Source: Microcaldota archaeon (GTDB lineage: Archaea > Micrarchaeota > Micrarchaeia > Anstonellales > Bilamarchaeaceae). From it: 13,502 nt of DNA. Below, piece after piece: positions 1 to 6,254 of the stretch (its first letter is position 1; every line of letters starts with the position of its first letter). The translations under genes were made by a program, and so were the position numbers. Under the pieces are notes generated by a model that saw only the letters and a list, made by a program, of their open reading frames with translations, did no database searches and was not told where the DNA came from. The stretch is taken from positions 1 through 13,502 of the forward strand of contig JACPAS010000110.1 of the NCBI GenBank assembly GCA_016180665.1, in the 5' to 3' direction.

Positions 1-34
1 CGAAAAAATTGCTTAATTTTAAAAAGAAAAAAAC

Positions 35-109
35 ATGAAATATTTAAATGAAAACACATTGGTGCAACAAACAACTGCCGATTACTTAAAATATAGCATA
101 GGCATTTGA
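35..109 (+). pseudogene. Relic of a type I restriction subunit R (HsdR) N-terminus
   Basis: A 24-codon reading frame from ATG 35 to TGA 107-109 encodes a peptide containing LNENTLVQQTTADYL. From memory, TLVQQTTADYL closely matches the extreme N-terminus of many type I restriction HsdR proteins, where it is normally followed by a Gly-Trp and a SVYAYNNE-like segment. Here the frame ends right after the first helix, and neither the remaining frames nor the next gene resembles HsdR (normally around 1000 aa). It is most simply a decayed or recombined fragment. The stop overlaps the ATG of the next frame (ATGA at 109), so it might instead act as a short upstream ORF. No SD precedes it. No hsdM or hsdS is visible. 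Confidence 0.4.
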
Positions 110-456
110 TGAATAATTCAATCAAAGAGTTGTTATCTGCCACAGTAGATGAAATGCTTAAGTTTAAAATGGGCTATCCATCTGCTGCATTCTCATCTAT
201 GAGAGGCGTGAGAATCTCCAGGGACAATACAGAAGAGCGTATTTCCATTATCCCCCCGCAAGAGGGCGTGGTATTGAGAATATTGTCGTCGCGCCAGCAC
301 CCTTATTTTGAAGAAGTAGCAACGAGTGAATTAGATAGGGATGCACTTCTGAAAAAGGCTTCTTATTTCAGAGAAAGATTTGGAATCTCTGAACTCAGAG
401 AAAACAATAAGAAAAGAAGAGATCAGGTTAATACTGGATTCCATAGATTTTGGTAA
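109..456 (+). CDS. Hypothetical protein, 115 aa, soluble
   Basis: I do not recognise this protein. ATG 109 is preferred over the in-frame TTG at 106. No signal peptide or membrane segment is visible. The first 30 residues look helical, the middle (about 30-60) looks like beta strands with an IIPPQEGVV stretch, and residues 75-105 are a charged helix ending in a basic NNKKRRDQ tail, so nucleic-acid contact is possible but unproven. A weak TATA-like AT run lies at 85-96. Its stop is immediately followed by the flippase GTG, implying co-transcription. It could be a fragment of a larger decayed locus, given the HsdR-like remnant just upstream. Confidence 0.55.
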   Translation: MNNSIKELLSATVDEMLKFKMGYPSAAFSSMRGVRISRDNTEERISIIPPQEGVVLRILSSRQHPYFEEVATSELDRDALLKKASYFRERFGISELRENNKKRRDQVNTGFHRFW

Positions 457-2097
457 GTGTCACGCATGACAGATGAACATAAAACAATTGCTAAAGGAGC
501 TTTTTGGAGTTTCCTAGCACAGTTTGGAATTAAACTCATTGCGTTTGTTTATCTTATTCTATTGGCAAGATTTGCAAAACCAGAACAGATTGGGGTCTAT
601 TACCTAGCACTTAGCATTCTGGGGATATTATATATAGTAACTGACTTGGGTCTTTTGTATGCAAATAATAGATATGTGCCATATTTATACGCAAGAAAAG
701 AGATAAAGAAACTCAAATTTCTTATAAAATTTAGTTATATTACAGGAGGTTTTCTTACATTTGCTACTTCAATTGTAGTATTCATACTATCAAAAGAGAT
801 TGCAAACTTAGCTGGCCAACCACTCGTTGAACCAGCATTAAAAGTACTTGCATTTTGGTTATTTTTCCAGGAGATATATGATATAAGTAAGGGTATCCTA
901 CTAGGAAAAAAGATGATTAAAGAAGCGCAGGTTTTAGAGTTCAGCCCACACATCGTTAAATTGATTCTTCTAGGAATTTTAATTTGGCTTCAGACTGTTG
1001 ATGCTGAAATTTTGGGAATCACATATATATTATCATTTTTGATTGTCTGCATACCGGCAGTTTATTACGTAAGTAAAATATATGGAAGATTAGAAGTACA
1101 GGATACGAAACAATTTAATAAAATTGAATTTGGGAAGGAAGTTATTTGGTTTGGGTTGGTGTCAATATTACTTTCACTAGTTACCGTAGTTGTAGAGAGT
1201 ACTGATAAAATATTAATTGGGTATTTCCTAGGAGAAAATGCATTAAACGATATTGCAACTTACACTTTTGGAGTTGGCTTAGCTGGGTTATTATTAGTTT
1301 TTCCAGTAGCCATAGGCACTATATTTTTTCCATTAGCCTCAGAAGCAGGATTTGAAGATAAGGAAAAATTGAAGAGGATAACTGACTTATCAATAAAATG
1401 GATTGCAATGGCTTGCATTCCGATGGTAATAGTATTTGTGATTTTCTCTTCAGAGCTTCTGCGGCTTTTGTATGGTCAGATTTATGAAAAAGGAGCTTTG
1501 GTTCTATCCATATTTTCACTTGCATTATTTGTAAGGGCATTGACAATGCCACTAAATAGTACCATGGCAGCACTAGGTAAGCTAGACATACAAATGAGGA
1601 TAATTTCTTTGCTTGCAGTGGTCAACATAGTTCTGAATATAATGATGATCCCGAGATTTGGCATAATTGGAGCTGCCATTGCGTCACTTATTGCTCTCTC
1701 GATTTCGACAGTCTTATTTGTTTACTATTATAAAAAAATTCTTCAAGTTAAAATTGAATTTAATTTCTGGAAACTATTTTTAGCAGGATTAATTGTGCTT
1801 GTTTTAGTGTGGGGCCTGAAAATGGTATTTAAACCAACAGTCGATCAAATCGTTCAAGCATCTTTTAGCGGTGACAGCCTAGCAATCCTAATACTCAACA
1901 AATTAATCAAAATAGTTGTATTTAGCTTATTATTTTCTATTGTACTTTTAATATATTTTGCAGTATTAATCTTAATCAAAACTTTCGATAGGACCGAAAT
2001 AGATATAGTTGAGGGCGGACTTAGAAGATTAGGCTTTTCAAAAGATCTGATTGATAAGGCAGTTTATATTTTTGAGGGAAAATGGATTATTAGATAA
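457..2097 (+). CDS. Polysaccharide/lipid-linked oligosaccharide flippase (Wzx/MurJ-type, MOP superfamily)
   Basis: This 546-residue integral membrane protein is predicted to flip lipid-linked glycans or glycan precursors across the cytoplasmic membrane. The evidence is the family-typical opening (KTIAKGAFWSFLAQFGIKL followed by a membrane helix near 22-37), the PEQIGVYYLALSI segment near 42-54 common to COG2244-type flippases, and roughly 12-14 hydrophobic helices up to about residue 510. The C-terminus is a short soluble tail. The GTG at 457 directly follows the upstream TAA; ATG 466, three codons in, is an equally plausible start, and neither has a clear SD. The phosphohexomutase gene begins 11 bp downstream, so the pair probably serves surface-glycan or protein-glycosylation supply. 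The substrate cannot be told from sequence. Confidence 0.85.
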   Translation: MSRMTDEHKTIAKGAFWSFLAQFGIKLIAFVYLILLARFAKPEQIGVYYLALSILGILYIVTDLGLLYANNRYVPYLYARKEIKKLKFLIKFSYITGGFLTFATSIVVFILSKEIANLAGQPLVEPALKVLAFWLFFQEIYDISKGILLGKKMIKEAQVLEFSPHIVKLILLGILIWLQTVDAEILGITYILSFLIVCIPAVYYVSKIYGRLEVQDTKQFNKIEFGKEVIWFGLVSILLSLVTVVVESTDKILIGYFLGENALNDIATYTFGVGLAGLLLVFPVAIGTIFFPLASEAGFEDKEKLKRITDLSIKWIAMACIPMVIVFVIFSSELLRLLYGQIYEKGALVLSIFSLALFVRALTMPLNSTMAALGKLDIQMRIISLLAVVNIVLNIMMIPRFGIIGAAIASLIALSISTVLFVYYYKKILQVKIEFNFWKLFLAGLIVLVLVWGLKMVFKPTVDQIVQASFSGDSLAILILNKLIKIVVFSLLFSIVLLIYFAVLILIKTFDRTEIDIVEGGLRRLGFSKDLIDKAVYIFEGKWIIR

Positions 2098-2108
2098 AAG
2101 GTGATTAT

Positions 2109-3437
2109 GTGCTTTTTGGAACTAATGGAATACGTGGGAAATTTAACGAACTTACGCCAAACTTAGCATTAGAACTTGCGCAAGCAATTGGAATTTTTTT
2201 CAAAAAAGGAACGGTATTGGTTGCAAGAGACGGAAGACTAACTGGCGAATGTTTAAAACATGCTGTAATAAGTGGGTTGCAGAGCGTTGGATGCGAAGTT
2301 ATTGATCTTAATTTTGCTAGCGCACCTACCTCAGAATTTGCATTGAAAACACTAAAGGCCGATGGGCTTATTATTATAACTGCTTCACATAACCCACCGG
2401 AATGGAATGCACTTAAAGTGGTTGATAAACATGGAATAACTCTCTCTAAAGAAAGAGGAGAAGAGATAGAAAGGCTTATGGGTAACCCAAAACTTGAAGA
2501 ATGGGGCAGAATAAAAAAATCTAAAAAATATGAAGAAGCATCATATGATCATATCAAATCAGTAAAAAATCTAGTTAATCAGGAAAAAATTAGGTCAAAA
2601 AAGTTAAAATTAGTTCTGGACTGCGGGAATGGAATGGCAGCATTGGTTGCACCACGACTTTTCAGGGATCTTGGATGTGAAATCATCACACTGAACTCTA
2701 ATGTGGATGGCCATTTTCCAGGTAGGCCTTCCGAACCAACTGAAGCTAATCTTCAGGAGCTAATAAAAACTGTAAAGTCTGTTAAAGCATATTGCGGCAT
2801 AGCTTGGGATGGGGATGGGGATAGAGTCGTGCTCGTTGATGAGAATGGAGGATTCATCGTCGGCGATAAAGTTTATGCATTATGCGCGATTTCAAAATTA
2901 AAAGGTGTAAAAGGAAAAGTTGTGACTACTGTGGCAACAAGCAAATGCATAGAAGATGTTGCTTCGAATTTTGGTTGTGCAACTGTTTATACAAAAATAG
3001 GCGCACCTTATATTTCTGAAAAGGTCTATGAGAGTAAGGCAGCTCTCGGGGGGGAGGAAGTTGGAGGTGTCATATGGCCTGAGTTAAGTCTGGCGAAAGA
3101 TGGCTTCATGACTGCTGCAAAAATAGTTGAAATGCTAACTGAGAGAAGCTTGAGCGGATGGTTAAAAGAAATACCTAAGTATTATAACGAAAAAATAAAG
3201 ATTGAAGCGGATCAATCGCGAAAGGAGAAAATAATTCAAAAAATAAAAGAATACGCTAAAAAAAATAAGTTTAACATTATTGATATTGATGGTGTACGCA
3301 TTAACTTTGAGGATTCGTGGGTAATTGTCAGAGCTTCGGGAACTGAGCCATATATAAGAATTTTTGCTGAGGCGAAAGATAAGAAAAGGGCAAAGGATTT
3401 GATTGAAGAGTATAAAAAACTAACTGGAGAAATTTAA
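2109..3437 (+). CDS. glmM: Phosphoglucosamine mutase / phosphomannomutase family (GlmM-like)
   Basis: This alpha-D-phosphohexomutase interconverts 6-phospho and 1-phospho sugars, probably glucosamine-6-phosphate to glucosamine-1-phosphate on the way to UDP-GlcNAc, though archaeal members can also act on mannose or glucose phosphates. All four family sites are present: FGTNGIRG at 3-10, the phosphoserine loop TASHNP at 91-96 (Ser93), the Mg-binding DGDGDR at 234-239, the sugar-binding GGEEVGG at 314-320, and the phosphate-binding RASGTEP at 408-414. Its 442 residues are near full length for archaeal members. The start is GTG 2109, set by an AAGGTGAT SD at 2098-2105; the out-of-frame ATG at 2107 is not it. 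The gene follows the flippase closely, and its stop overlaps that of the convergent gene. Confidence 0.88.
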   Translation: MLFGTNGIRGKFNELTPNLALELAQAIGIFFKKGTVLVARDGRLTGECLKHAVISGLQSVGCEVIDLNFASAPTSEFALKTLKADGLIIITASHNPPEWNALKVVDKHGITLSKERGEEIERLMGNPKLEEWGRIKKSKKYEEASYDHIKSVKNLVNQEKIRSKKLKLVLDCGNGMAALVAPRLFRDLGCEIITLNSNVDGHFPGRPSEPTEANLQELIKTVKSVKAYCGIAWDGDGDRVVLVDENGGFIVGDKVYALCAISKLKGVKGKVVTTVATSKCIEDVASNFGCATVYTKIGAPYISEKVYESKAALGGEEVGGVIWPELSLAKDGFMTAAKIVEMLTERSLSGWLKEIPKYYNEKIKIEADQSRKEKIIQKIKEYAKKNKFNIIDIDGVRINFEDSWVIVRASGTEPYIRIFAEAKDKKRAKDLIEEYKKLTGEI

Positions 3438-3841
3438 CGGGGAGATTTTGCACCAGTTTTTGTCAGCTCCAATCTCGGAGGCAGCAAAGGAGGGGGTAAA
3501 TTTAATGCCCTTGCAATAAATACCCCGTTAATGCCCGCACTCATATTAATTACATTAAGAAGTGGTTCTGTCAATTCCTTTGGAAGTGAGTGGTCTTTTT
3601 TCCATGTGTCTGCAATTCTCTTTAATTCTGAAGCTTTATCAGCCAAATAAACTGCTCCTAAAATTTTCATATATCCTGCCTTGGGTTCATAGTTAACTGT
3701 ATAGGTAAAATTTAGTAACAACTGCTCACCTGCAGGTTTTACATCATCCACATTAATGTTTATGTTTAAATTTTCGGTTGGAGCAAAAGTTAGTCTTTTG
3801 GCCTCAGTAGCATTTAGCATAACTGATCTGAACTCTGTCAT
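3434..3841 (-). CDS. Small conserved archaeal protein, possibly SecB-like
   Basis: A 135-aa soluble protein. The N-terminal two thirds look like alternating beta strands (about 22-31, 40-52 and 58-66), followed by helices at about 68-82 and 90-113 and a proline-rich end, NLPPPLLPPRLEL at 114-126. A strand-rich sheet, then helices, then a proline-rich C-terminal strand recalls the SecB fold and its archaeal relatives, but this is resemblance only and I would not name it SecB. The ATG is supported by a GGAGGT SD (3851-3856, 9-nt spacing), one of the best in the window. The leader carries an 11-bp inverted repeat. Its TAA shares bases 3434-3437 with the convergent glmM stop. Confidence 0.75.
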   Translation of the reverse strand: MTEFRSVMLNATEAKRLTFAPTENLNININVDDVKPAGEQLLLNFTYTVNYEPKAGYMKILGAVYLADKASELKRIADTWKKDHSLPKELTEPLLNVINMSAGINGVFIARALNLPPPLLPPRLELTKTGAKSPR

Positions 3842-3850
3842 AAAAATCTA

Positions 3851-3856
3851 ACCTCC
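3851..3856 (-). promoter_or_regulatory. Strong Shine-Dalgarno (GGAGGT) for the 3841 gene
   Basis: Reads GGAGGT on the minus strand, 9 nt before ATG 3841. A full SD shows that this gene has a real 5' leader, in contrast to the leaderless genes around it, and fixes its start. Confidence 0.8.
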
Positions 3857-3880
3857 TTTTTTCTTAATTTGATTTTTAGT

Positions 3881-3907
3881 TTTGAAATTTCAGAAAGAAA
3901 TTTCAAA
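3881..3907. repeat. Perfect 11-bp inverted repeat in the leader/promoter of the 3841 gene
   Basis: The arms TTTGAAATTTC (3881-3891) and GAAATTTCAAA (3897-3907) are perfect complements around a 5-nt spacer. The element lies 40 bp upstream of ATG 3841, probably inside its leader if transcription starts near 3925. It could be an operator for a dimeric regulator or a leader RNA hairpin. Its high AT content makes a chance origin less unlikely than for a mixed sequence. Confidence 0.6.
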
Positions 3908-3946
3908 TAAATAGTTATATCACCTTAAGACATTATATCTAGAAAA

Positions 3947-3954
3947 TTTATAAA
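3947..3954. promoter_or_regulatory. Palindromic TATA box, candidate promoter of the RNA at 3977 and of the 3841 gene
   Basis: TTTATAAA centred at 3950.5. At the 25-26 bp spacing used elsewhere in this window, a plus-strand start falls at about 3976, immediately before the closing helix of the candidate RNA. A minus-strand start would fall at about 3925 and give the 3841 gene an 84-nt leader holding the inverted repeat and the SD. No clear BRE can be assigned. Other AT-rich boxes (for example 3914-3921) could serve the minus strand instead. Confidence 0.5.
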
Positions 3955-3976
3955 GGTTGGCGAGAGATTCTTTAGT

Positions 3977-4165
3977 GTGTTGCAAATTAAAACATTTGGA
4001 AGACCACTGGCTACCCTTGTTGATCGACTACTGTTGAATGCTTTGAAATTTAGCAAATGCAAGTTTCAATGCTTTGCATTCAAGGTCAGTCCGTTCAAGT
4101 AAAGGACGTCTAAAGGTATAAACTTAGACTAGTCCGACTTAGCCCAACAAGTCAATTTGAAACAG
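3977..4165 (+). ncRNA. Candidate structured non-coding RNA, about 190 nt, family unknown
   Basis: No coding frame covers this gap, but complementary segments nest well. Positions 3978-3988 pair with 4154-4164 (10 of 11 pairs, one G-A mismatch) as a closing helix. Positions 4030-4041 pair with 4076-4090 (12 bp with a 3-nt bulge), enclosing 4043-4048/4064-4069. Positions 4104-4113 pair with 4124-4135 (10 bp with a 2-nt bulge). Positions 4136-4140 pair with 4149-4153. The last two hairpins and the 3' closing strand abut without gaps, allowing stacking. GGCT at 4009-4012 could pair with loop AGCC at 4141-4144 as a pseudoknot. The 5' end lies about 26 nt past a TATA box and the 3' end just before the prs promoter. 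I see no RNase P, SRP, tRNA or C/D-box signatures. The pairing was done by hand, so the exact fold is uncertain. Confidence 0.5.
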
Positions 4166-4173
4166 GCCCGATG

Positions 4174-4183
4174 CTTTATAATA
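4174..4183 (+). promoter_or_regulatory. TATA box of the prs-hxlB operon (leaderless)
   Basis: CTTTATAATA is centred about 25 bp before ATG 4203, so transcription should begin at or next to the start codon. No SD lies between them. The box begins just after the 3' end of the candidate RNA, so the RNA and the operon appear to be separate transcription units. Confidence 0.65.
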
Positions 4184-4202
4184 ATAATGTAGAAATAACA
4201 TT

Positions 4203-5036
4203 ATGCGATTGATTAGTCCGAATTTTGCAGATTTGGAAAAACCTAATCTCGAAATTAAAACTTTTCCTGATGGAGATAGCTACGTAAGAGTACCAGGGAT
4301 AGAAAAATTCTCAGGGCAAGAGGTAACCTTATTTCATCGACTCTATCCAAATCAAAATAGTTCATTAATAGAAGCACTGTTTATTTTAAAAACTCTTAAA
4401 AAAATAAAATGCACAGTAACGCTGGTTGCACCATATTTGCCTTATTCTAGACAAGACAAAATATTTTTAGAAGGTGAAACTGAAAGCGCAAAAATAGTCT
4501 GTAACTTTCTTGCTGAATCTGGTGTTGATGAATTAGTTACGTTCGATTGTCATTTTCTAAAAAAAGAGGGGGCGAAAAAGTACGGGAGACTTAAAATAAC
4601 TAACATCTCATTAGCTAATACGTTGGTGGAAAAAGCCAAAGAAAAATTTGGTAGTAGTGAATTTTTAACAATTAGTCCTGATCAGGGCGCAGCATATATG
4701 GCTTCAAATAGCATGAAGAAGAAAAGGGGAAATTATGAAACCGGGGTCAACGCATATAGAGAAGTAAAAGAGTTGAATTTTGATTTTGATGTTTCTGGAA
4801 AAAGTATATTAATAATTGATGACATGGTTTCAACTGGCGGAACTATGATAAAAGCAATAGAAAATGTAAAGAAAAATGGGGCGAAAAAGGTTGGCTGCGC
4901 AGCTACGCATGGATTTTTTTTAAATGATTCTCTTCAGAAATTAAGGAGTATGTGTGAGTTTGTATTTGTTTCAAATTCCATCCAATCTCCGGTTTCTCAG
5001 GTTAATATTATGGATCATTTAGGCGGGTATTTATGA
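4203..5036 (+). CDS. prs: Ribose-phosphate pyrophosphokinase (PRPP synthetase)
   Basis: The enzyme makes PRPP from ribose-5-phosphate and ATP in the cytoplasm, feeding nucleotide, histidine and related synthesis. Diagnostic features are FPDGDSYVRV at 21-30, the ATP-site segment APYLPYSRQDK at 76-86, DCH at 115-117, SPDQGA at 158-163, a basic KKKR stretch at 172-175 where the catalytic flexible loop is expected, and the PRPP-binding loop IDDMVSTGGT at 205-214. At 277 aa it is slightly shorter than typical archaeal enzymes (about 285), mainly because the N-terminal strand-helix region before the FPDG motif is shortened. ATG 4203 fits a leaderless start from the TATA box at 4174. Its stop overlaps the hexuloisomerase ATG, so the two form an operon. 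Confidence 0.93.
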   Translation: MRLISPNFADLEKPNLEIKTFPDGDSYVRVPGIEKFSGQEVTLFHRLYPNQNSSLIEALFILKTLKKIKCTVTLVAPYLPYSRQDKIFLEGETESAKIVCNFLAESGVDELVTFDCHFLKKEGAKKYGRLKITNISLANTLVEKAKEKFGSSEFLTISPDQGAAYMASNSMKKKRGNYETGVNAYREVKELNFDFDVSGKSILIIDDMVSTGGTMIKAIENVKKNGAKKVGCAATHGFFLNDSLQKLRSMCEFVFVSNSIQSPVSQVNIMDHLGGYL

Positions 5037-5617
5037 GCTTTTCTAAAAAAATGGAATTACTTGCGCAAGCAATAATAGCTAATTCATGGGTGCTTGACGA
5101 GAATCAAGTTGAACGGTTTATAAATCTACTAATAAAATCAAAAAATGTCTTCATTGTAGGAGCTGGAAGAAGCGGTTATGTAGGCAGGGCTTTTGCAATG
5201 AGATTAATGCATCTTGGTTTTACTGTTTATGTTGTTGGAGAAACCACAACTCCCGCCATTAAACGAAGAGATACGCTGGTTGCAATCAGCGGTTCTGGAG
5301 AAACTGAATCTATTGTGCACATTGCAAAAGGTGCGAAAAAGCAGGGTGCAAAAATAGGTGTAATTACCTCTCATCTAAAATCCACTATATCTAGATTATC
5401 TAATGTTAAAGTTCAAATAGGTGGACGGGAAACTGCCCAGTTAGAAAGGGATTATTTAGTAAGACAAATAAGGGGAAGTCATGAACCGCTTGCACCACTC
5501 GGTACACTGTTTGAGCTTTCTGCAATGGTCTTCCTTGATACAATTATCAATGAGCTTATGTATCGAAAGGGAAAAACAGAGGCTGAATTAAAGAAAAGGC
5601 ATTCGAATCTGGAATAG
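5033..5617 (+). CDS. hxlB: 6-phospho-3-hexuloisomerase (SIS domain)
   Basis: This enzyme interconverts fructose-6-phosphate and 3-hexulose-6-phosphate. In many archaea it works with hexulose-6-phosphate synthase in reverse to make ribulose-5-phosphate, replacing the oxidative pentose phosphate branch. The 194-aa single SIS domain shows VGAGRSGYVGRAFAMRL at 42-58, VGETTTPAI at 68-76, AISGSGET at 84-91, and the family-specific RQIRGSHEPLAPLGTLFEL at 144-162, ending in KKRHSNLE. This matches archaeal PHI enzymes rather than other SIS isomerases. It overlaps prs by ATGA, implying translational coupling. No synthase gene (hxlA) is in the window, so the partner must lie elsewhere. Confidence 0.92.
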   Translation: MSFSKKMELLAQAIIANSWVLDENQVERFINLLIKSKNVFIVGAGRSGYVGRAFAMRLMHLGFTVYVVGETTTPAIKRRDTLVAISGSGETESIVHIAKGAKKQGAKIGVITSHLKSTISRLSNVKVQIGGRETAQLERDYLVRQIRGSHEPLAPLGTLFELSAMVFLDTIINELMYRKGKTEAELKKRHSNLE

Positions 5618-5631
5618 AGATATTACCAACA

Positions 5632-5640
5632 TTTATAATT
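5632..5640 (+). promoter_or_regulatory. TATA box of the 5663 gene (leaderless)
   Basis: TTTATAATT is centred 27 bp before ATG 5663, in the 45-bp gap after the hexuloisomerase gene, with no SD before the ATG. This indicates a new transcription unit with a leaderless start. Confidence 0.6.
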
Positions 5641-5662
5641 ATATTTAACCATAAATAGCTAC

Positions 5663-6229
5663 ATGCAATTGCGAAAAAGCAGCGCACCTAATTTTCGAAA
5701 TATAGTAGTTACATCCATTATTGCCGTTTTATTATGTCCTTTAGTAGAATGCGGAACCAACATTAGACTGACTAGAACGGATATTAGCGGAAGCAGCCGA
5801 AATTCTGCTAAAAAACATGAGGATATAAAGGGAGATTTTAGATGCACATTTCAAGATCCTGATGCAATGGTTTTTCATTATCATGAATCTAATAAAGATA
5901 TAAGAATTAGATTAGATTTGCCAGATGGTGTAGAGATTTCGGGAGCTTTTGCAGTTGAATGCAGTCCACGGTACACCATTCTAGTTACAGATAAATTTTT
6001 AATAAGGGCATTGGGCAGTTCAGATGTAGAAGAAGGACGTGAGATATTGGGTCTTTTTAATGATGGAAGTTTTTTTCCTCAAAATGCTATAATCTGGGTT
6101 TTAAGGCCATTAGGTACTATTGAAAGTGCATCTATAAAAGGTGAGACAGTAGTTTTAAAAAATAAAGATGGGGGAAGTTATAGAATAGACACTAGTCGAC
6201 CTTCTCAAGGTGCAGTATCTTTAAATTAA
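5663..6229 (+). CDS. Hypothetical exported or membrane-anchored protein, 188 aa
   Basis: I do not recognise this protein. Residues 1-12 are basic and polar, 14-28 form a hydrophobic segment (VVTSIIAVLLCPLV), and Cys30 in LVECG resembles a lipobox except for Glu at the -1 position, so signal-peptide, lipoprotein and anchor readings all remain open. The exported part (about 31-188) is rich in likely beta strands, with one further cysteine pair (about 60 and 100). The end is polar. The start is ATG 5663, about 27 bp from a TATA box with no leader. It is followed after 25 bp by another unknown gene, and the block sits next to a phosphatase-lipoprotein divergon, suggesting envelope-related roles, which is inference from position only. 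Confidence 0.7.
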   Translation: MQLRKSSAPNFRNIVVTSIIAVLLCPLVECGTNIRLTRTDISGSSRNSAKKHEDIKGDFRCTFQDPDAMVFHYHESNKDIRIRLDLPDGVEISGAFAVECSPRYTILVTDKFLIRALGSSDVEEGREILGLFNDGSFFPQNAIIWVLRPLGTIESASIKGETVVLKNKDGGSYRIDTSRPSQGAVSLN

Positions 6230-6254
6230 ACTAAATATTCATGTGGTTGGTCTT

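Noticed and set aside
4081..4110. tRNA T-arm (GTCCGTTCAAGT...GGAC)
   Set aside because: The loop matches TTCAAGT, but the C after the loop and a 5-bp stem are missing, and no acceptor stem, D-arm or anticodon arm can be placed around it.
3977..4165. SRP (7S) RNA or box C/D or H/ACA guide RNA
   Set aside because: No SRP helix 8 loop motifs; no C box with a D box; the ACA at 4162-4164 falls inside the closing helix and the hairpin is far too large for an archaeal H/ACA unit.
3977..4180. RNase P RNA as identity of the structured RNA
   Set aside because: GGAAGACC..GGCTAC and the 3' ACAGGCCCGATGCTTTAT faintly recall the conserved P4 regions, but GAGGAAAGUC and ACAGAA are absent and the hairpin order does not match.
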